Part shown: positions 10,305 through 23,273 of the stretch, piece by piece
Layout of the letters: each line of letters begins with the position of its first letter
How positions within the stretch are numbered: position 1 is the stretch's first letter
Source of the DNA: Anthostomella pinea
Lineage: Eukaryota > Ascomycota > Sordariomycetes > Xylariales > Xylariaceae
Assembly: GCA_963556695.1 (NCBI GenBank)
Contig: CAUWAG010000019.1
Coordinates: 1,583,165-1,647,164, forward strand
Length of the DNA: 64,000 bases
Direction of reading: 5' to 3'
Position numbers and translations under genes: made by a program
The notes under the pieces: generated by a model
What the model was told of the DNA's origin: nothing
The model's database searches: none
What the model saw: the letters and a program-made list of their open reading frames with translations, nothing else

Positions 10305-11824
10305 CGCCGTCGTCTTAATTGTTGTGATAAGGGGCCGTCGGGGGTGTAGATTATCACGTGTAAAGTTCGAAGCGATTTGGGGAGTGAATCCTGATATCTC
10401 CTGGGGTGTGGTACCCCTGGACGGTACGCGAACCGCACTGCGCTCAAGCTCATTTCGGGATCATCTCGGGGACTCCGAGAACAGCGCCGAATTGAGTCTT
10501 TTTCTTCAACGCCGACTCGTACCGTAGGTAGTGTGCAAATACGTTCCGTCACCTTATCTAGCGCGAATAGCTTGCGTGCAAAAAACAGCCTCACCAGCCT
10601 TACGCGGCTTCTTATCTAACCTTTACCTTGGATTATTTCTTATCAAGCCACAAATAATAACTGGGGACTGCAGCTAGTATTCTACTTTTTTCGCACGCAA
10701 GCTACTTGTGCTAAACAAGATTGGACATGGAGGGACTCGGAACGCATCTCGTGTCACTTCTTCCACTCCATAAAAGGTTGGTAACTCCATAAAAGGTTGG
10801 TAACTCCGCACAGGCGCAGCGACTCGACTCACGATTATCTAGGGCTACCACTGTAATGAAACCAGCCTCGCATGAGCATCGAACTCCGTGATAGGCCTAC
10901 TTGCCTAGCAAGGGTTTGCCTGTTCTCCGCTTCGGAAGTATAAGCCGATCGAAGATCACATACCCCATCGCGATTCGTCAGGGTGGGATTGTACTAGCTC
11001 ACTAGTACGATGGGATCTACACTATGTAGACATTGACGACGTCCTAGAACATCACATCTTGCTTGTCTGGATCTCGAGGCTTCCCTGCATGTATCCCGTG
11101 TCTCGTCTGCGTATGATGGTTGACCTTGACAGCCCGCGCCACTCAAGCAGGCACTCAAGCCTGGAACAGGGCTTTGATGAATAAAACGATATTCGATGGT
11201 TATTTGCGAGATATACGACACTGGGCAGCCACTGGTCTACGTGCGCTTCATGCCATGCTACATCATAATGCCGTGGCAACACTTTCTGCGACCTGTTCTC
11301 GACAATCGAATCGAAATGCATTGTTGAAACCTGCAAACACTCATAGTTAAGGTTGTTATGACGGGAGTCGGAGGACCGCCCCCCTGCGCGGATCTTGGAG
11401 ACCAGACAGGAGCCAGACGGGCACAGCCTCACAGGGTCGCAACAGGGGTCCTGCCGTCCCCCAGATTCGGAATCCGATGGCCAAAGCGCTACGTTTCGCA
11501 TATGTCGAAACCCTGCGGTGATCACGGATAGGATGGAAGAACCAAACCAGACGACGGCATGGAAGAGGAATCGGACTGTGTCCCTTTCCGATTTCGCGAG
11601 CTCCTGCTTTCTTGCCGTTTAGCCTGTTGACCGAGACCCGAAGACGACGAGATGTAGGAGGTCTATAACTAGAACTGCCCTGTCCGATCCCACCCGCCCA
11701 CATCACGCGAGCGAAGGTGGTTGGCTGGTCAGTCACCCTGACTGGTCAGCGATATTCACAGTAACGTGGACATTGAGCCCTTCTGATCGCAGTCGGGGGA
11801 TTCTTGCGAATGTGACAGTATGCC
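10305..11824. other. intergenic region upstream of the amidase gene
   Basis: No convincing gene. It contains one perfect 19-base tandem duplication (CATAAAAGGTTGGTAACTC, about 10769-10806). The open frames (10226-10594, 11052-11525, 11356-11736) lack resemblance to known families. Confidence 0.4.
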
Positions 11825-13345
11825 TGTTTCACTAGGTTTTAGCTTAGATTCTTTCGTATTTTTACATTATACGATCGATATATTTACTTTTAATATTTGG
11901 AACGACGGATACGATTGAAATTTTGAAGATATGTAATGTGATTTTTTATTATTAATATCTTTTTAATTACTATTTTCGATAAAATTAATAACTGAGAAAT
12001 CTCGGTTAACATATTAAATATTTCGACGTATTAACAATTCGTTATTTAAATAAATATAAGCTAATAAACTTATGCTAGGATTTTACTTGTTATTTAATCG
12101 TTTTATAAAATATAATAATAAAAGATATGGTTGTAATAAGTTCGAATAATAAATATAAAGAAAGTAAAAGGAAAAAAACGGCCGTTTTGTGACGGTCTGA
12201 CCTCCTGGAAGTCTGTCAACCTATCAGGGTGGCCTGTGCGCAGCATCACATGACCTGGCGCACAAGACGTGTGGCCACAACTGTACTAGGCTAGGTAATA
12301 GGCGGGTCAGATCCTTCTTTCCCTCCCCACCAAGAGATTCTTACACGTAGGTAGTGCAATCAGGACTTTTATGTCCTCATCCTATTTACGCTTTGTGACA
12401 CGTTTTATACGCGTTAAACGAGGTTTTATTACGATTGGTTAATTATTAAAGTTAGTAAGTTTTTTACCGTAATTTAAAGAGTTATATTCGTTACTAGCTT
12501 GAAATTGAAGACTTTTTTAATGTTGTTTTAATAAGTTTTATAACAGCTATCGGACGTGGTGCCTCAGGGTGTGTGGCGCAGGCTGTGGCGCAGGTGGTCC
12601 GTGTGTGGCTGGGGACGGTCGTTGGGAGACCGTTGCCCCACCGCTCAGCTGTTACGCTAGCGGGACACGTACGTACTGTATTTTAGCTGTATTTGTGTCC
12701 GCACTAGGTAGACACGGAACCTTAGAGAAATCAACGAGCGAATGGATACGTATTCTGCACACTGACTTTCCACAACAGCTTTAAAGTTTATAGGTTTTTA
12801 ATATAGCGCGACTTTAATAGTTATTTAAAATTATTTATTATTTCGGACTTTTTTCGTGCTGTTAATAGCGATTGTTATAAATTACGGATATATCTAAGGT
12901 TATTTTATATGTTTCTTTACGCTTTAAAATATTTCATATTTGTGAGATTCTAGAAGGGTCACAAGCCTTTAGGGTGTGAGCAGTCACTGCAAACGTTGTT
13001 GTCATTCTCAAGTATGCTCGGCAGGGCTAATCTACAGCTTAATACCATACTGCACCATGCCAGGGTGTATCCACTGTTCCCTTGACAGCCTCCTAGTGGG
13101 TACTGCACCTAAGGGCACCATGTCTGGGATCTAACATCTGACAATATTAAATAAAATAAGAAGTAAAGCTTTTTAATATATTTTTATGCGGGCTTTAACG
13201 GCATTTATAAGTATATAACAGTTTTAACGGCATATGTAAGCAGTAACGAAAAAGGGTTTATTATTATTATTTATCTACCCTTTATCGCTTTTTACTTGAT
13301 TTACCAGCGTCGTAACGATTTTGAAATATTTACTGAATCTCGTGG
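11825..13345. other. AT-rich, RIP-like degraded repeat patch with GC-normal inserts
   Basis: Four very AT-rich blocks (about 11825-12175, 12400-12550, 12785-12950, 13140-13330) alternate with GC-normal pieces (about 12180-12380, 12555-12780, 12955-13135). The piece at 12955-13135 reads TGTCAGATGTTAGATCC from its right end on the minus strand, like an LTR terminus. This looks like an old RIP-mutated transposon with later insertions. The element type cannot be named from what remains. Confidence 0.5.
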
Positions 13346-14347
13346 TGCCTGACGTCAAGCTTACGAGGTTTAAACAGTACGAGGGAAGTACGCAAGAACA
13401 GCCATCACTGATGGAAACGTGGCATATGAGTTCGGAAAACATCCATGATATATAGCCTCCCGAATCTCAAACGGTAGCCTCCTGGAGAAAACCAAACCGG
13501 CAGGGTTCTCGCCGCTTGAGGACAGAGATGGCACCCCGGCACGGGCTGAGTTGGTGTCCTTGGTATCGTCGCGCTCGAGTCGTCTCTACTAACGTCTGCC
13601 TGATACACAGTAGACGATGTTCTCCAGTGGGCGTTACGAACAAGCGCGGAGGCCAACATAGAGTGAATATCTGGATTTTTGGGGACTATGGGGATTAGAC
13701 AGATGCAATACAGCACAGGGACACCCGACACTTATACACGGTATCACGCCCAATCCGCCCCCTAAAGAAAGACAGCGAACGTCACTGGCCGATGGTAGCC
13801 AACCTACCATCAAGGTGTCCAAAAGGGGCCAGGAAACGATAAGCCCAGTGTGCCTATTGGTTTGCGGCCCGGTAGGACCTATATCTCCCCGGCGCTGACT
13901 GCCTGGCTGCTGCGACGTCAGCCCAATCATTCACCTGGCCCTGACCAGTTCCATTGCAACGTTGAAGATCATCGAAGCTTGCAGTGCAAATCCAACAAGT
14001 CTCTACGTGCCAACTCTGGGATCTGTCAGGGACAGGCCGTAAATCCGCTCATGACGTATTACGGCTAGTCGTGTTCCCCTGCGGTGGTGACTGACCGACC
14101 GTGACGGGAAACGGACAAGAGGGGGGTGACAACGTGGCAACCTATATAGCCGCTAGGACTATTGTATTAACGCCGAGAAGGTGTCCAAGCCCCAGCGCTA
14201 TCCGCCAGTCTGCGTCCTGAACACATGGGTCTTCCTCCTCGCCGACAGGTGATGGTGCCATGTGACGAATCCTACCTGCGCATGTCATGCAAACCCTCGG
14301 CCCAGCACGCGCGCAAACCACCTGTCAGCGGCTCTCGTTGAATCATA
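13346..14347. other. intergenic region, no gene seen
   Basis: GC-normal DNA between the AT-rich patch and the DUF7730 gene. Short frames only, no family resemblance. Confidence 0.4.
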
Positions 14348-15517
14348 TCAGATACGGGTTCGAGATGACCCTTGACGCCTTTGACAAGATGATCCAGCAA
14401 AATCGCTGGTCGCCCTCCGTGTACGTCTCCCACCTAAAGTGCTCGACCTCACCCGGACTCCATTGCCAATACCGGAGAGGCAATCTTCGGACGATCCTGT
14501 ACGGCGTTGTTTCATGACTGTCGATGTCCTGCCCCTCGAAGCAGTCTGTCTTGATAGACAGCGATGGGGGTACCGAGCTGCTTCATGATTGCTCGCTCCC
14601 CCAGCCTCCACGGCCCTCTGTCATACACATCGAAGGAGATCCGCAGGCTATGCAGACATGCAATCTGATCGACAGCCTCCAGGATCTCTCTAACGCGGCT
14701 CTTGGGTGTTTCGATGACAGATGGCGAGCATTCGTGAAATGGCAGATCAAGTGTAATATCCAGATGACGAATGTGAGAGACGTACAGCGAAGGATGCTGG
14801 ACGAGAAATCTATGCGCCGAGAAGAAGTCGTTGAAGAGCAATTTGTGCGATTCAAAAAAGGACTCCAAGACTTCAGGATGCCTACGCGCCGAACAGATAG
14901 GTGAGCCTCGATTCCTCGCTGAAGGTAACCCTAAGGGGTAGTCACGAATATGAAAGCCACGACATGCGTAGAGTAGCTTCGAACACTTACATGCGTTTGC
15001 ACAACATCATCATGGAAGACAGGTCTGTGCGATCAATGGCACCCGCCTGTCCATATTCTACTCTCTCCTCGCATCTCCAATGGCGGCGACCCCACGTCGA
15101 TGCCAACCTCCTTTGCCACATGAGGAGATCACCGCGGCCAGTATTCCGGATCGTGTCCATCTGCTTCTGGATGAAGTCCAGGTCCTCATCGTACTCGGAC
15201 ATGACGCATCGCGTATGCGTCCAATGGCCCCTTTTGAAGTGAATGTGCCGCCCCTCGGGTATATGATACAGATGATCGTAGCGTCCTTGCCAGACATAGG
15301 CGTAAATCATCCTTCTGATCTCGATGGGTAGTTCCTGGAAGAATCGGCTTTCGAGCTGCTGATTGAAACTGGCTACCTCCTCCTCAGGTGGCGGCGCCAC
15401 TTCATCTTTCATTTTCTTGATGTTTTGGCACGGTGCACTAGATGTGTTTGATCTTCTCCTCTTCTCCAGGTATTGGTGGATGTACGACTTCGCATTGAGT
15501 GGGCTGCCGATTGCCAT
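14348..15517 (-). pseudogene. DUF7730 (F-box-like fungal) protein gene with one frameshift
   Basis: Function unknown. Exon 1 (15517-14991) encodes FFQELPIEIRRMIYAYVW, the hallmark of the fungal DUF7730/F-box-like family, and ends LLCKRM. A 109-base intron (GTAAGT to TAG) joins exon 2 (14881-14348), which continues HPEVLESFFESHKLLF in family order. In exon 2 the frame breaks near a run of five G (five C on the coding strand) at 14566-14570; downstream, another frame continues with family-like sequence (RIVRRLPLRYWQWSP) to a stop at 14348. One base removed from the run would rejoin the frames, so this is either a genuine frameshift mutation or a sequencing error. Taken literally, the protein stops at 14512. 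The start at 15517 was preferred over 15706 because a TATA box lies at 15624-15630. Confidence 0.72.
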
Positions 15518-15623
15518 GTTGACGAGAAGCTTGCGTGAAGGTGTTCGTTCGACTTGTATCCGGTTGCTGGTGGTCGAAGAACAAAGGTTGGTGCAACTCG
15601 TCTCAGCCAACATTCCAAGGCCA

Positions 15624-15630
15624 TTATATA
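15624..15630 (-). promoter_or_regulatory. TATA box of the DUF7730 gene
   Basis: The minus strand reads CTATATAATGG about 107 bases upstream of the preferred ATG at 15517. It lies inside the longer reading frame that begins at 15706, and therefore argues for the shorter start. Confidence 0.5.
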
Positions 15631-15632
15631 GC

Positions 15633-18139
15633 CGTCTGGCCTGTTGGTCATCCCACCGCCCCGCAAGACTCATCGGGGAGACAAAGACACGAGTATCCCT
15701 GGTCATCCTTGCCGGCTGTCCCGCGGAAGCCGCCTACCAATGGCTAGACGGAGCAAGGAGGATGACCAGGCAGCGCCCTTTCGTGTGACTTGGAGCAGGT
15801 GATAGGATGAGTAATGGAACAGCGCCGCTCACGTCGGTGGTTACATGGGCGTATATGTGACGAGACGACCCGGGACGGTGGGAGTCACATACCAGGGCCA
15901 TGCAGACGGCTTGGAGTAGACGGATAGCTACCTGATGGAGCGGACGAGGGCTCGAGGACTGGGATCGATGGTCAAGCCTCCCCGGGCCACTCTCTAGCGG
16001 TGCCGTCCAGTAGGTATCCAATCATGCCGGCGCGACGTCAGGTGTGAGCGGGCTATCTCAGACGACTGTGATCTATCATTTCTCCCGAGGTCATCAACGA
16101 CGGGGCCGGGTATCAAGACGCCGGAGCTGTCTTTCCACCTGGGCTAGTTTGGTGATCAGAAGCCATCACTCGCGTCGTCACTTGCGTCGAAAGCACAAAC
16201 AGGAACAGTTGTATCGCCCGGCCAAAGTGAGCTATGTCCGGGTGGGATGACTTGGTTGTGGCAGACGATGACCAGTCGGTGTGGCTGATACGGCGTTTCC
16301 CACGAATAGGTAGCTTGGATGATCGGTATCATATGCTTGGTTTGGTATGTCCATCCATCGCACAGCGGAGACCCGGCCGAGAGTCAGAGATGGTTCCATG
16401 ACAAGAATGGTGAATGGTGAGTGGTGGTTGCATTTGGTGAGTCTGTCTCGGTATAACCCTGGACTTTGGCCAGGATTGGGATGCCTGCCCTGTCGCCGGC
16501 CGGCACATTCACACACATGATTGTCGAGATAATGGCGGGTGCCTGGCTACCTCAAAGTGGCCACTGTGGGTTTCTCCGTGATGTTGAATCAGGGAATTGC
16601 ATTCTCCTAGATTCCCAAAAACGCCCGGACTCCACGACAAGATATATCTTAATGCCAGCCTCCAAACCAAGATGCCGGGCTTTGTGCGACCGCATGCAAC
16701 ATGGGTCGTGGCCGGCAGGCAGGCCCAGCTACCTGGGCATGTGCTGCCATCGCCACGAAAACGCTGCACAGTTCAAGATAGGCGCCGTGAGACGCACTGT
16801 CTCTCCAAGGTGCACCAACACCTACGCACAAACATACATACCCCCCACTCAGGCGCTGTGCCGGGTATGGCGGGTGTTGCGTAATCTCACACGGCTGGTT
16901 GGTCCGTTCGCACGTACGACAGGCGGGAGAGGGCAGAAGACAACCACCTGTGACGAACGGGTCGGGTAGCAGCTGTGGTGGAGCCGACCCGGCAGGATCC
17001 CGCATGTATCTTTGATCTGGTTAGATACCAAGACGATATATGCGCGGGCCTTCTGCCTTCCCGCTCGTTATAGCTGGCCTGGTGGTGATGTGTGGGAGCT
17101 TCTGAATGGTCACCAGCCACTGCAGTAAGTACTTACCTATAATCTCACCTATACTCCGTACCCTGTGACAGGTGTCAGGCATCGCATTCTGAAGCGACGG
17201 CAAGGCTCAGATGGGCATACTGCATGCCGGTGGAGTTACCTATACACATGACCCCCACCAGAGGCCGTCCTTCATCGAGGCTATCATCGCCTGTCGAGCC
17301 GCCATCATGCAGTGCGGTCTTCTGACTCTGCTGAGCATGCAATGCGGGCTAGACAAACTCGACAGCCTCGCGCAACATGGACGGTAAGTTCGTACACGGC
17401 GAGAGATTCCGCGACAGGGAGATAGTTACAGTCACCGGGTCATCCCAGCAGGACATACCGAGGAGAATGGAAAGCACATGTGGCCTCAGCCTCTCGGAAT
17501 CGATGCATGGCTGTCTAGATAGCGAGTGCTCATGTAGGCTTGCAACGATCCGACATTGGCTTCACTCCCGGGAATCGGGTCGACGCCTGTGATAGACACC
17601 TACGTGGCCGCTCATGCTGCGGGTCGTCGTGTCGCACTGGTCAATGAAGTTTCCGAGCGTCTCCCTTGAGAGTGGGCTCGAAAATCAACACACGTCGAGG
17701 ACCGTGGGATATTAGCCGACCTCAGGACGGCTTAGAAGGAGCTGACCCAGATACACTTCAGCCTCTACCGTGATGGGCGGGCATCGCATCTCAGGCTCCC
17801 AGTGCTTCTCATCTGTCATTATCCCACACCTCCGGCTTGAAGAGACATGTTTTCCCAAAGTCTTCAGCTAGATAGATAACACAGGGTATGATACAGCGGC
17901 TGCTAAACATGGGGCAAATTGGTCCCATGATTGCCGCTACCAGAAGCTCAATACACGCCGCCCACTGGTCCTCCCAAGAAGCCAATAAACCGATTACTCG
18001 GGGACTATAGGTAGACCCGCGAGCCCATAATCCCATCGCCACTTCTTAGCAGGCCTTCCTATTGGTGACCACGTCCAAGATTCTCTTGTTCGAAGCAGCC
18101 ACTTCGACGCTCCTACCACATTGAATAACCCGGCCGTTC
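15633..18139. other. 2.5-kb gene-poor stretch
   Basis: Overlapping open frames on both strands (for example 16466-16969 plus, 16649-17005 minus, 17809-18042 minus) are out of frame with each other and show no motif I recognise. A plus-strand stretch around 17260-17375 is followed by a GTAAGT-like donor and could be a relic exon, but I cannot link it to a family. No repeats or RNA genes were seen. Confidence 0.4.
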
Positions 18140-19790
18140 CTACCGACGTGCTGGCAATGCTTTGTCGAGACACTCGAGGACCTGCAAGCCGTTTAGTACG
18201 TCAAGGCGGCCAACACGGAGAATGGGCCGAACTTACCCCCGGATTCCACGCTCCCTGGTTTTCTAGATACCTGCTCATCCCCCTCACCAGCTCCACCTGC
18301 TCTTCCAGCGATAGCCCGGTAATGGCAAGCTCCATCACGTTGCCGTAGTTGACATGGTGTTGCGCGATAAAGGTTTGGTAGTAGACAAAGGAGAAGAAGC
18401 CCATGATAAACTGGCAGTCCATGCGGTCCGTCATGCCGCCGTGGCCGGGGATGGAATCGCCAAAGTCCTTGATTTTGAATGTACGCTTTAGACCGGAAGC
18501 AAAGAAACCACCGAAAGGCGCGATCAACGAGGCAAACGAGGCCAATATGACAGCGTGCAGCTGCATGGGCTCCGTCGTGAAGGATGGGGTCATGCCCTCT
18601 GGAAGGAAGAAGAGCTGCGGTAGGGTGTAGGTATGCTTAAGGAAGACAGGATTCGGGTCGCATTGGAGACCGGTGAAGATGCTGGCGCCGAGATCGTTGA
18701 CGGGGCAGATGAAGTACTTGGACCGCATGAGAACGTTGGCCAGCAGGACGCCCCAGACAATGGACATGATCCAAGCGCCGACGAAACCCTCGACCGTCTT
18801 CTTGGGCGACAGCTTGATCAACTGCGTACGCCCAAACGTGATACCGCAGATGTAGGCAAAGATGTCGTTGCAGATGACGAGCGATGCAGGCAGGAAGAAC
18901 CATATCATGCCCTCAAAGACGTTGTTCATGATGAAATGGGCCTCCACGACGATCAAGTACAACGCCATGTGTGTCCAGGCGAAGTTGGTGAACTGAAACT
19001 TGAGGTGGCCGGCCTGGAGGTTTGCGACGAAGAAGACGAAGCCGATCACGTATAGGATGAAGCTGATGAACCGATGGTGGGTCGCGAGCGGAAGGAGGAC
19101 TCGGTCGACCAGCACGATATGCTTGAAGTAGTAGATGACGGTCTCGCCATATAGGAAGTCTGCCACTGAGATCAGCACGACCCGAAAGGGGGATGCGCGG
19201 CGTAAGGAGATGTCTTACACATGGTGCTCGCAAGCCAGTACCAGTTGAGGCTCTTTGTTGGGCGAAGCTGTCGCGCGCGACTCGGGACGCTCGCGATGGC
19301 GATGACCTCCTTGAAAGATACGATCTGCACGACAGTTATGCAGGCGATGATGTAGATGTGGCCCGAGAATAGGGCTGTGAAGAAGAGCGCGATCATGACG
19401 AAGGTCCAAAAGGTGCGCGTGAGGAAGTTGGCCTTCTTCTTCTCATAGTCGGACTGTTTCGGCGGCTCGGGTGCTTTCTGCTGAGGTTGCAATGTTACCA
19501 TCTCGTGAACGACAAGAGTTTCAACCCCTGCGGAGACGAAGAAGCACGAAGGAACATGTGTCCGTTCGCCTGTCCATGGCCATAGCCTCCAGCCTCTGGG
19601 GGCGCGTGGGTGTAGGGGAGGTGTTACATACTTCGCTGATGCCGTCGAGATGCGGCGAGCTCTTGGCCCTGACGGGAGAGCCGGAGCCATCCTCGCTGAC
19701 CTCGCTCATGCTGGACCTCCTGTTTTCTAGTGCGGAATGGCCGTTGGCGGTCCGGTTGGGGAAACGCACCCCGCGACGCGGTTTCGTCAT
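18140..19790 (-). CDS. phosphatidate cytidylyltransferase (CDP-diacylglycerol synthase)
   Basis: Integral ER-membrane enzyme making CDP-diacylglycerol from CTP and phosphatidate, the branch point to phosphatidylinositol and cardiolipin. Four exons: 19790-19628, 19527-19219, 19165-18237 and 18181-18140 (introns of 100, 53 and 55 bases), 480 residues. The complete CDS-family signature lies at about residues 381-407 (KRTFKIKDFGDSIPGHGG, then DR and D). Many hydrophobic helices are visible, from VMIALFFTALFSGHIYIIA to FIMGFFSFVYY. The first ~55 residues are a basic/serine-rich cytosolic tail. The last intron has a TACTAAAC branch site and adds a short exon ending PARR. The first donor (GTAACA) was chosen because it alone preserves the frame. 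Confidence 0.93.
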
Positions 19791-20808
19791 ACTGTCTGGG
19801 TCTTCCGAGGGGATTGGGAGAAATTGGGCGGACGGCGGCGCGCAGGCTTTGTCTGTGAAGAGGGTGGTCAGTCCGGCAAGGTCGCTGTAGGGATATTGTA
19901 GAACACGATGTAGTCGGGGGGTCTCGGCGAGGTGGAGCAGTGCGGCATCCGCGTTCCTTCCGAGGCGATCGTGAACCGACAGGAAGAATCGGAGAACGGA
20001 TGAACTGCGCGATGCGGGGGCTCACCGGCGAGCGTTGGGGCAGGCAATTGACGCCTCACACACTTACAGCGTAGGGAGGCTTCTCTAACAATATATCTCC
20101 TGCCGAGCGAAGGATCTGATCGGGACAGCGGGGGTCAGCGGAGGAGGAGAACCACGACGGGCTGGGTTGGTCTGAGAGTTGTGTTGTGCTGATGTCGTCA
20201 GAAAACCAAGCAGGACCGACCGATGTTGAGGTTAACGATGGAGGTTTTTTCCCTTGCCTTGGTTTCCCGCTGCTAAGATTCAGTCGGTAGGTACCTTCAC
20301 TGCTATGGTGGGTGCTGCAGGTACCTACAAACCTGGCAGCCTGTCGTCGCAGCCTGTAAGGCGCCTGGACACGACGTCAGGGTGTGGCTTAGCACTCTTG
20401 GCAAGGCAGGGTCCACCATACCGGTGCGTCGCAGTCTCCCGCAGTCCCCACGCTCCGACGATGACCTAATCCCATCTTCACATGTCAGGTTTAGAGGTAA
20501 AGGGGGTGAGATGCTGTCCCATAAGCCATAACATTCAACCTCACTTGTGCAACAGAGCATCTTATCCTCACATAGTCTTCCCTCTACTCGTTCCTCACAA
20601 GACGTAACAGCTACATTGTTACCTTGACTGGCCGAGATGATCAGGCCTGCATCGTCTCTTACATGCCCTGTAACTCCTATCTTGTGAGATGAACAAGCTG
20701 GAGGTTCCAAGCATGACCTTTTCTGTCCCAACTATCATTCGTTTGGTTTCATCCAGGCCTCATTCAAACGTGCATATACATAAGGGTATCTTGGGTTACA
20801 CGACATTG
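19791..20808. other. intergenic region, CDP-DAG synthase 5' flank to checkpoint gene 3' flank
   Basis: Frames overlapping 19868-20025 and 20254-20731 are not conserved-looking. This is the likely promoter region of the synthase gene. Confidence 0.4.
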
Positions 20809-23273
20809 TCATCCGCCAAAGTATGCCCCCAACTCCTCTCCCGCCTCCGACGTGACCGCGAGCTCCAGCAACTCATGCGCGAGCTCCGCCGTCTCCTCCG
20901 AAACGAGATCCTCTGCAAAGTTTAGCCTTGCCAAGCTGAGCTCGTACTTCTGAGACACTCCCCCCGTGGCCTTGACGGTCGTCTTGGCCAGCTTTGTTGC
21001 CACTTCGGCTATACCGGCGCTGATAGGGCTAGTGATGATCGTGTGCAGTAGCAGCATCGTCTGAGCCACCAACTGCTGGAGCTCGCTGTCCGCATCACGC
21101 CCTCCCGGGGGAACGTAGTGCATGTCGCCATCGTAGAGCTCGTCGATCGAGCCAGAGAGCAACATGACAAGACATGGTATAGCCGAATCGTTTCTAGCCA
21201 GCAGGGTGAGGCCAAAGGGCGACCGCGCGAATGCCGCCAGCGTCTGCAGCACCGCCATCCGAACCTTCCGCAACTGAGACTCGTCGAGGTCCCAGCGCGG
21301 TGTGTTGCCGAGGAGACCAGACATACGGTCAATCATACTCGTACTCACTTCGGCCGGCGGTCGCGGTCTGTCTGGGTTTATGGGCCCAATGGTGTCTGGG
21401 AATACCGAAGTACAGAGCAATCGCAACATGGTGAGGAAGTCTTCCACCGTCTGTTTCTGGCTAACCAACGTCATGACGAACTCGGGGTGGACCTGACTCC
21501 AAAATTCCAATATTGGCGATGTCAGCCCGCCGCCCACTGGTTCCGACGTCGCACATCCCAACGCAGTCAGGTAGAGGAGCGACAGGATCTTGCTCGTTGC
21601 TATGTTGTCCCTGAAGTTCTTGAAGGCCTCATCCGTAGGATCGCCAGGGTGGGGGCAGTAAAACCGGGGGATGGCCACCTCGTAGCACGAGTCCATGGCC
21701 ACCGGAAGCAAGGAGGGTGCGATGTAGGGAGCAATGGCCACGGTATATAGCTGTAGTGTAAACGTGACCAAGGATACTAGCTCGGCAATTGGGGCCAGCT
21801 ACACACCAACCCGGTCAGACTAAAGGGTCACCTTTTCACGAATAGGGGGGGGGTAGGGGCAACGAGCACTTACACATCCTTCTTTTCTGCAATCGTCCCA
21901 CAGCTGGATGACAAGTTCACAGAATTCAATGGGCAGTCGCATTGGGTCGTCCGGATTGCCAGCAGTCGCTAGCTTCCCAAAGAGGATGGCTGCCAGGCTC
22001 TCTGTAGGTCTTGATGGGAGCACAAAATCAGCGAGGTATTCGAATGTGAGGCGCCGACCTTGAACGTCATCATGGGCGGCACTATGGTTCATGATCACTT
22101 TGAGATACTGAGGGACATTAGTGAATGTGAATTACTGTAGATGAATGGCTCACAAGGCCTCACATCAAACCGCGCAGGCCTTGGCGCCATGCTGGACAGC
22201 TGGTCTGTGACGATGGCGTCAGTCCCAGCGTCATCCAGCATAACCATGTCCTCGGAGTGCGTCTCGAGTGCCATGACGGGACTATCGACGGTAGGACGCT
22301 TCCTCTTCCCCTTTGTCGGCGTCCTCGTCAGTCTCGACGGAGGCTCGGCTACCAAGCTGGCCACCGGGCCTGCATTCCTGCCCCGATGGCCTCGGCTCGG
22401 GCTGCCGGCCATCTCAACGTCTTCGAAGCCATCCGAGACGCCCCACGACCGGGTGGCTGCATTGTTCTTCTTGGGTGTACCGCCCCCGTCCTTGCGCTTG
22501 GCACGATCGACCTCCTCCCTCAGGTCTCGTTTTGTGAATTCGAGCTCGGTGGTAGCAGACTGCTGGGCGGCCTTGGCGGCTTCCACTGCCCTCTCGTGTT
22601 TTGCTAGCTGTTCTGCCGTCTGTTTCCTGACGACCTGCAGTTCGCGCTCGTGGTCGTCGCGCGACTTGTCGAGGCGTTTTCGAACGATGCTAATCTCCCC
22701 ATCCTTCGTGGTCAGTCTGGACTTGAGATCCAGTACCTGGGCCTGAAGGGCGGCAAGCTCATGGGCCGAGGGACTGCTTTGGCGCGGAGCCTGGGAGGGC
22801 TGGTACCGCGAAGGGATCGAAGCTGCAGGCCGAGGAAGCGGAGGTGGAGGGCGAATCTGGCTATACGGAGGAGCTTTGTTGCGCGATGCGATCTGTTGCG
22901 AAGCACGGTGGCCAGCGGGCTGCGCTGCGGGTTGTCGGGTAGGGTTTGCGGCGATGGGCGGAGGGCGGAAGTGGCTCGCAGGGAGCGGGACGGGACCCCA
23001 TGTCTCCTGCTGTTGCGGAACAACTCTAGAGGGAGCAGTGGTAGCAACTTGAGCGGCAGGCCTCTCGGGCGGCAGGGCAGACTTGGGGCCTCGCAACTCA
23101 TCCTGCACGATGGTGTCGTCGAGGTCGTCATCCTCAAAATCGAAGTCGTACTCGACCTGCTGGGAGGGGTCGGACTTCTTCTGGGCCTGAGTGAACTGGA
23201 TGGCATTGTTCTCCAGCTCCTGCAGGGCGTTGGCGTTGAGGGCGTCGAGGTCATCGTCGGAAAAGTCGTCCAT
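20809..23273 (-). CDS. ATRIP-like DNA-damage checkpoint protein (Rad26/UvsD/Ddc2 family)
   Basis: Partner of the ATR/Mec1 kinase that binds RPA-coated single-stranded DNA at stalled forks. Three exons (23273-22164, 22107-21874, 21798-20809; introns 56 and 75 bases) give 777 residues. The N-terminus is strongly acidic (DDFSDDDLDAL), as in the RPA-binding checkpoint-recruitment motif. It is followed by a proline/glutamine-rich linker, a heptad-like coiled coil at about residues 171-262, a basic stretch (TPTKGKRKRP) and a helical C-terminal half. Both splice joins keep frame and produce smooth family-like sequence (RFD|YLKVI and EGC|LAPIAELV). Assignment rests on architecture and overall resemblance; no catalytic motif is expected. 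Confidence 0.82.

Noticed and set aside
15518..15706. Longer N-terminus for the DUF7730 gene
   Set aside because: A TATA box at 15624-15630 falls inside this extension, and the added residues lack family resemblance.
21118..21750. Long plus-strand frames opposite the ATRIP-like gene (also 22650-23375)
   Set aside because: Antisense shadows; composition follows complementary codons of the minus-strand gene and no domain is visible.
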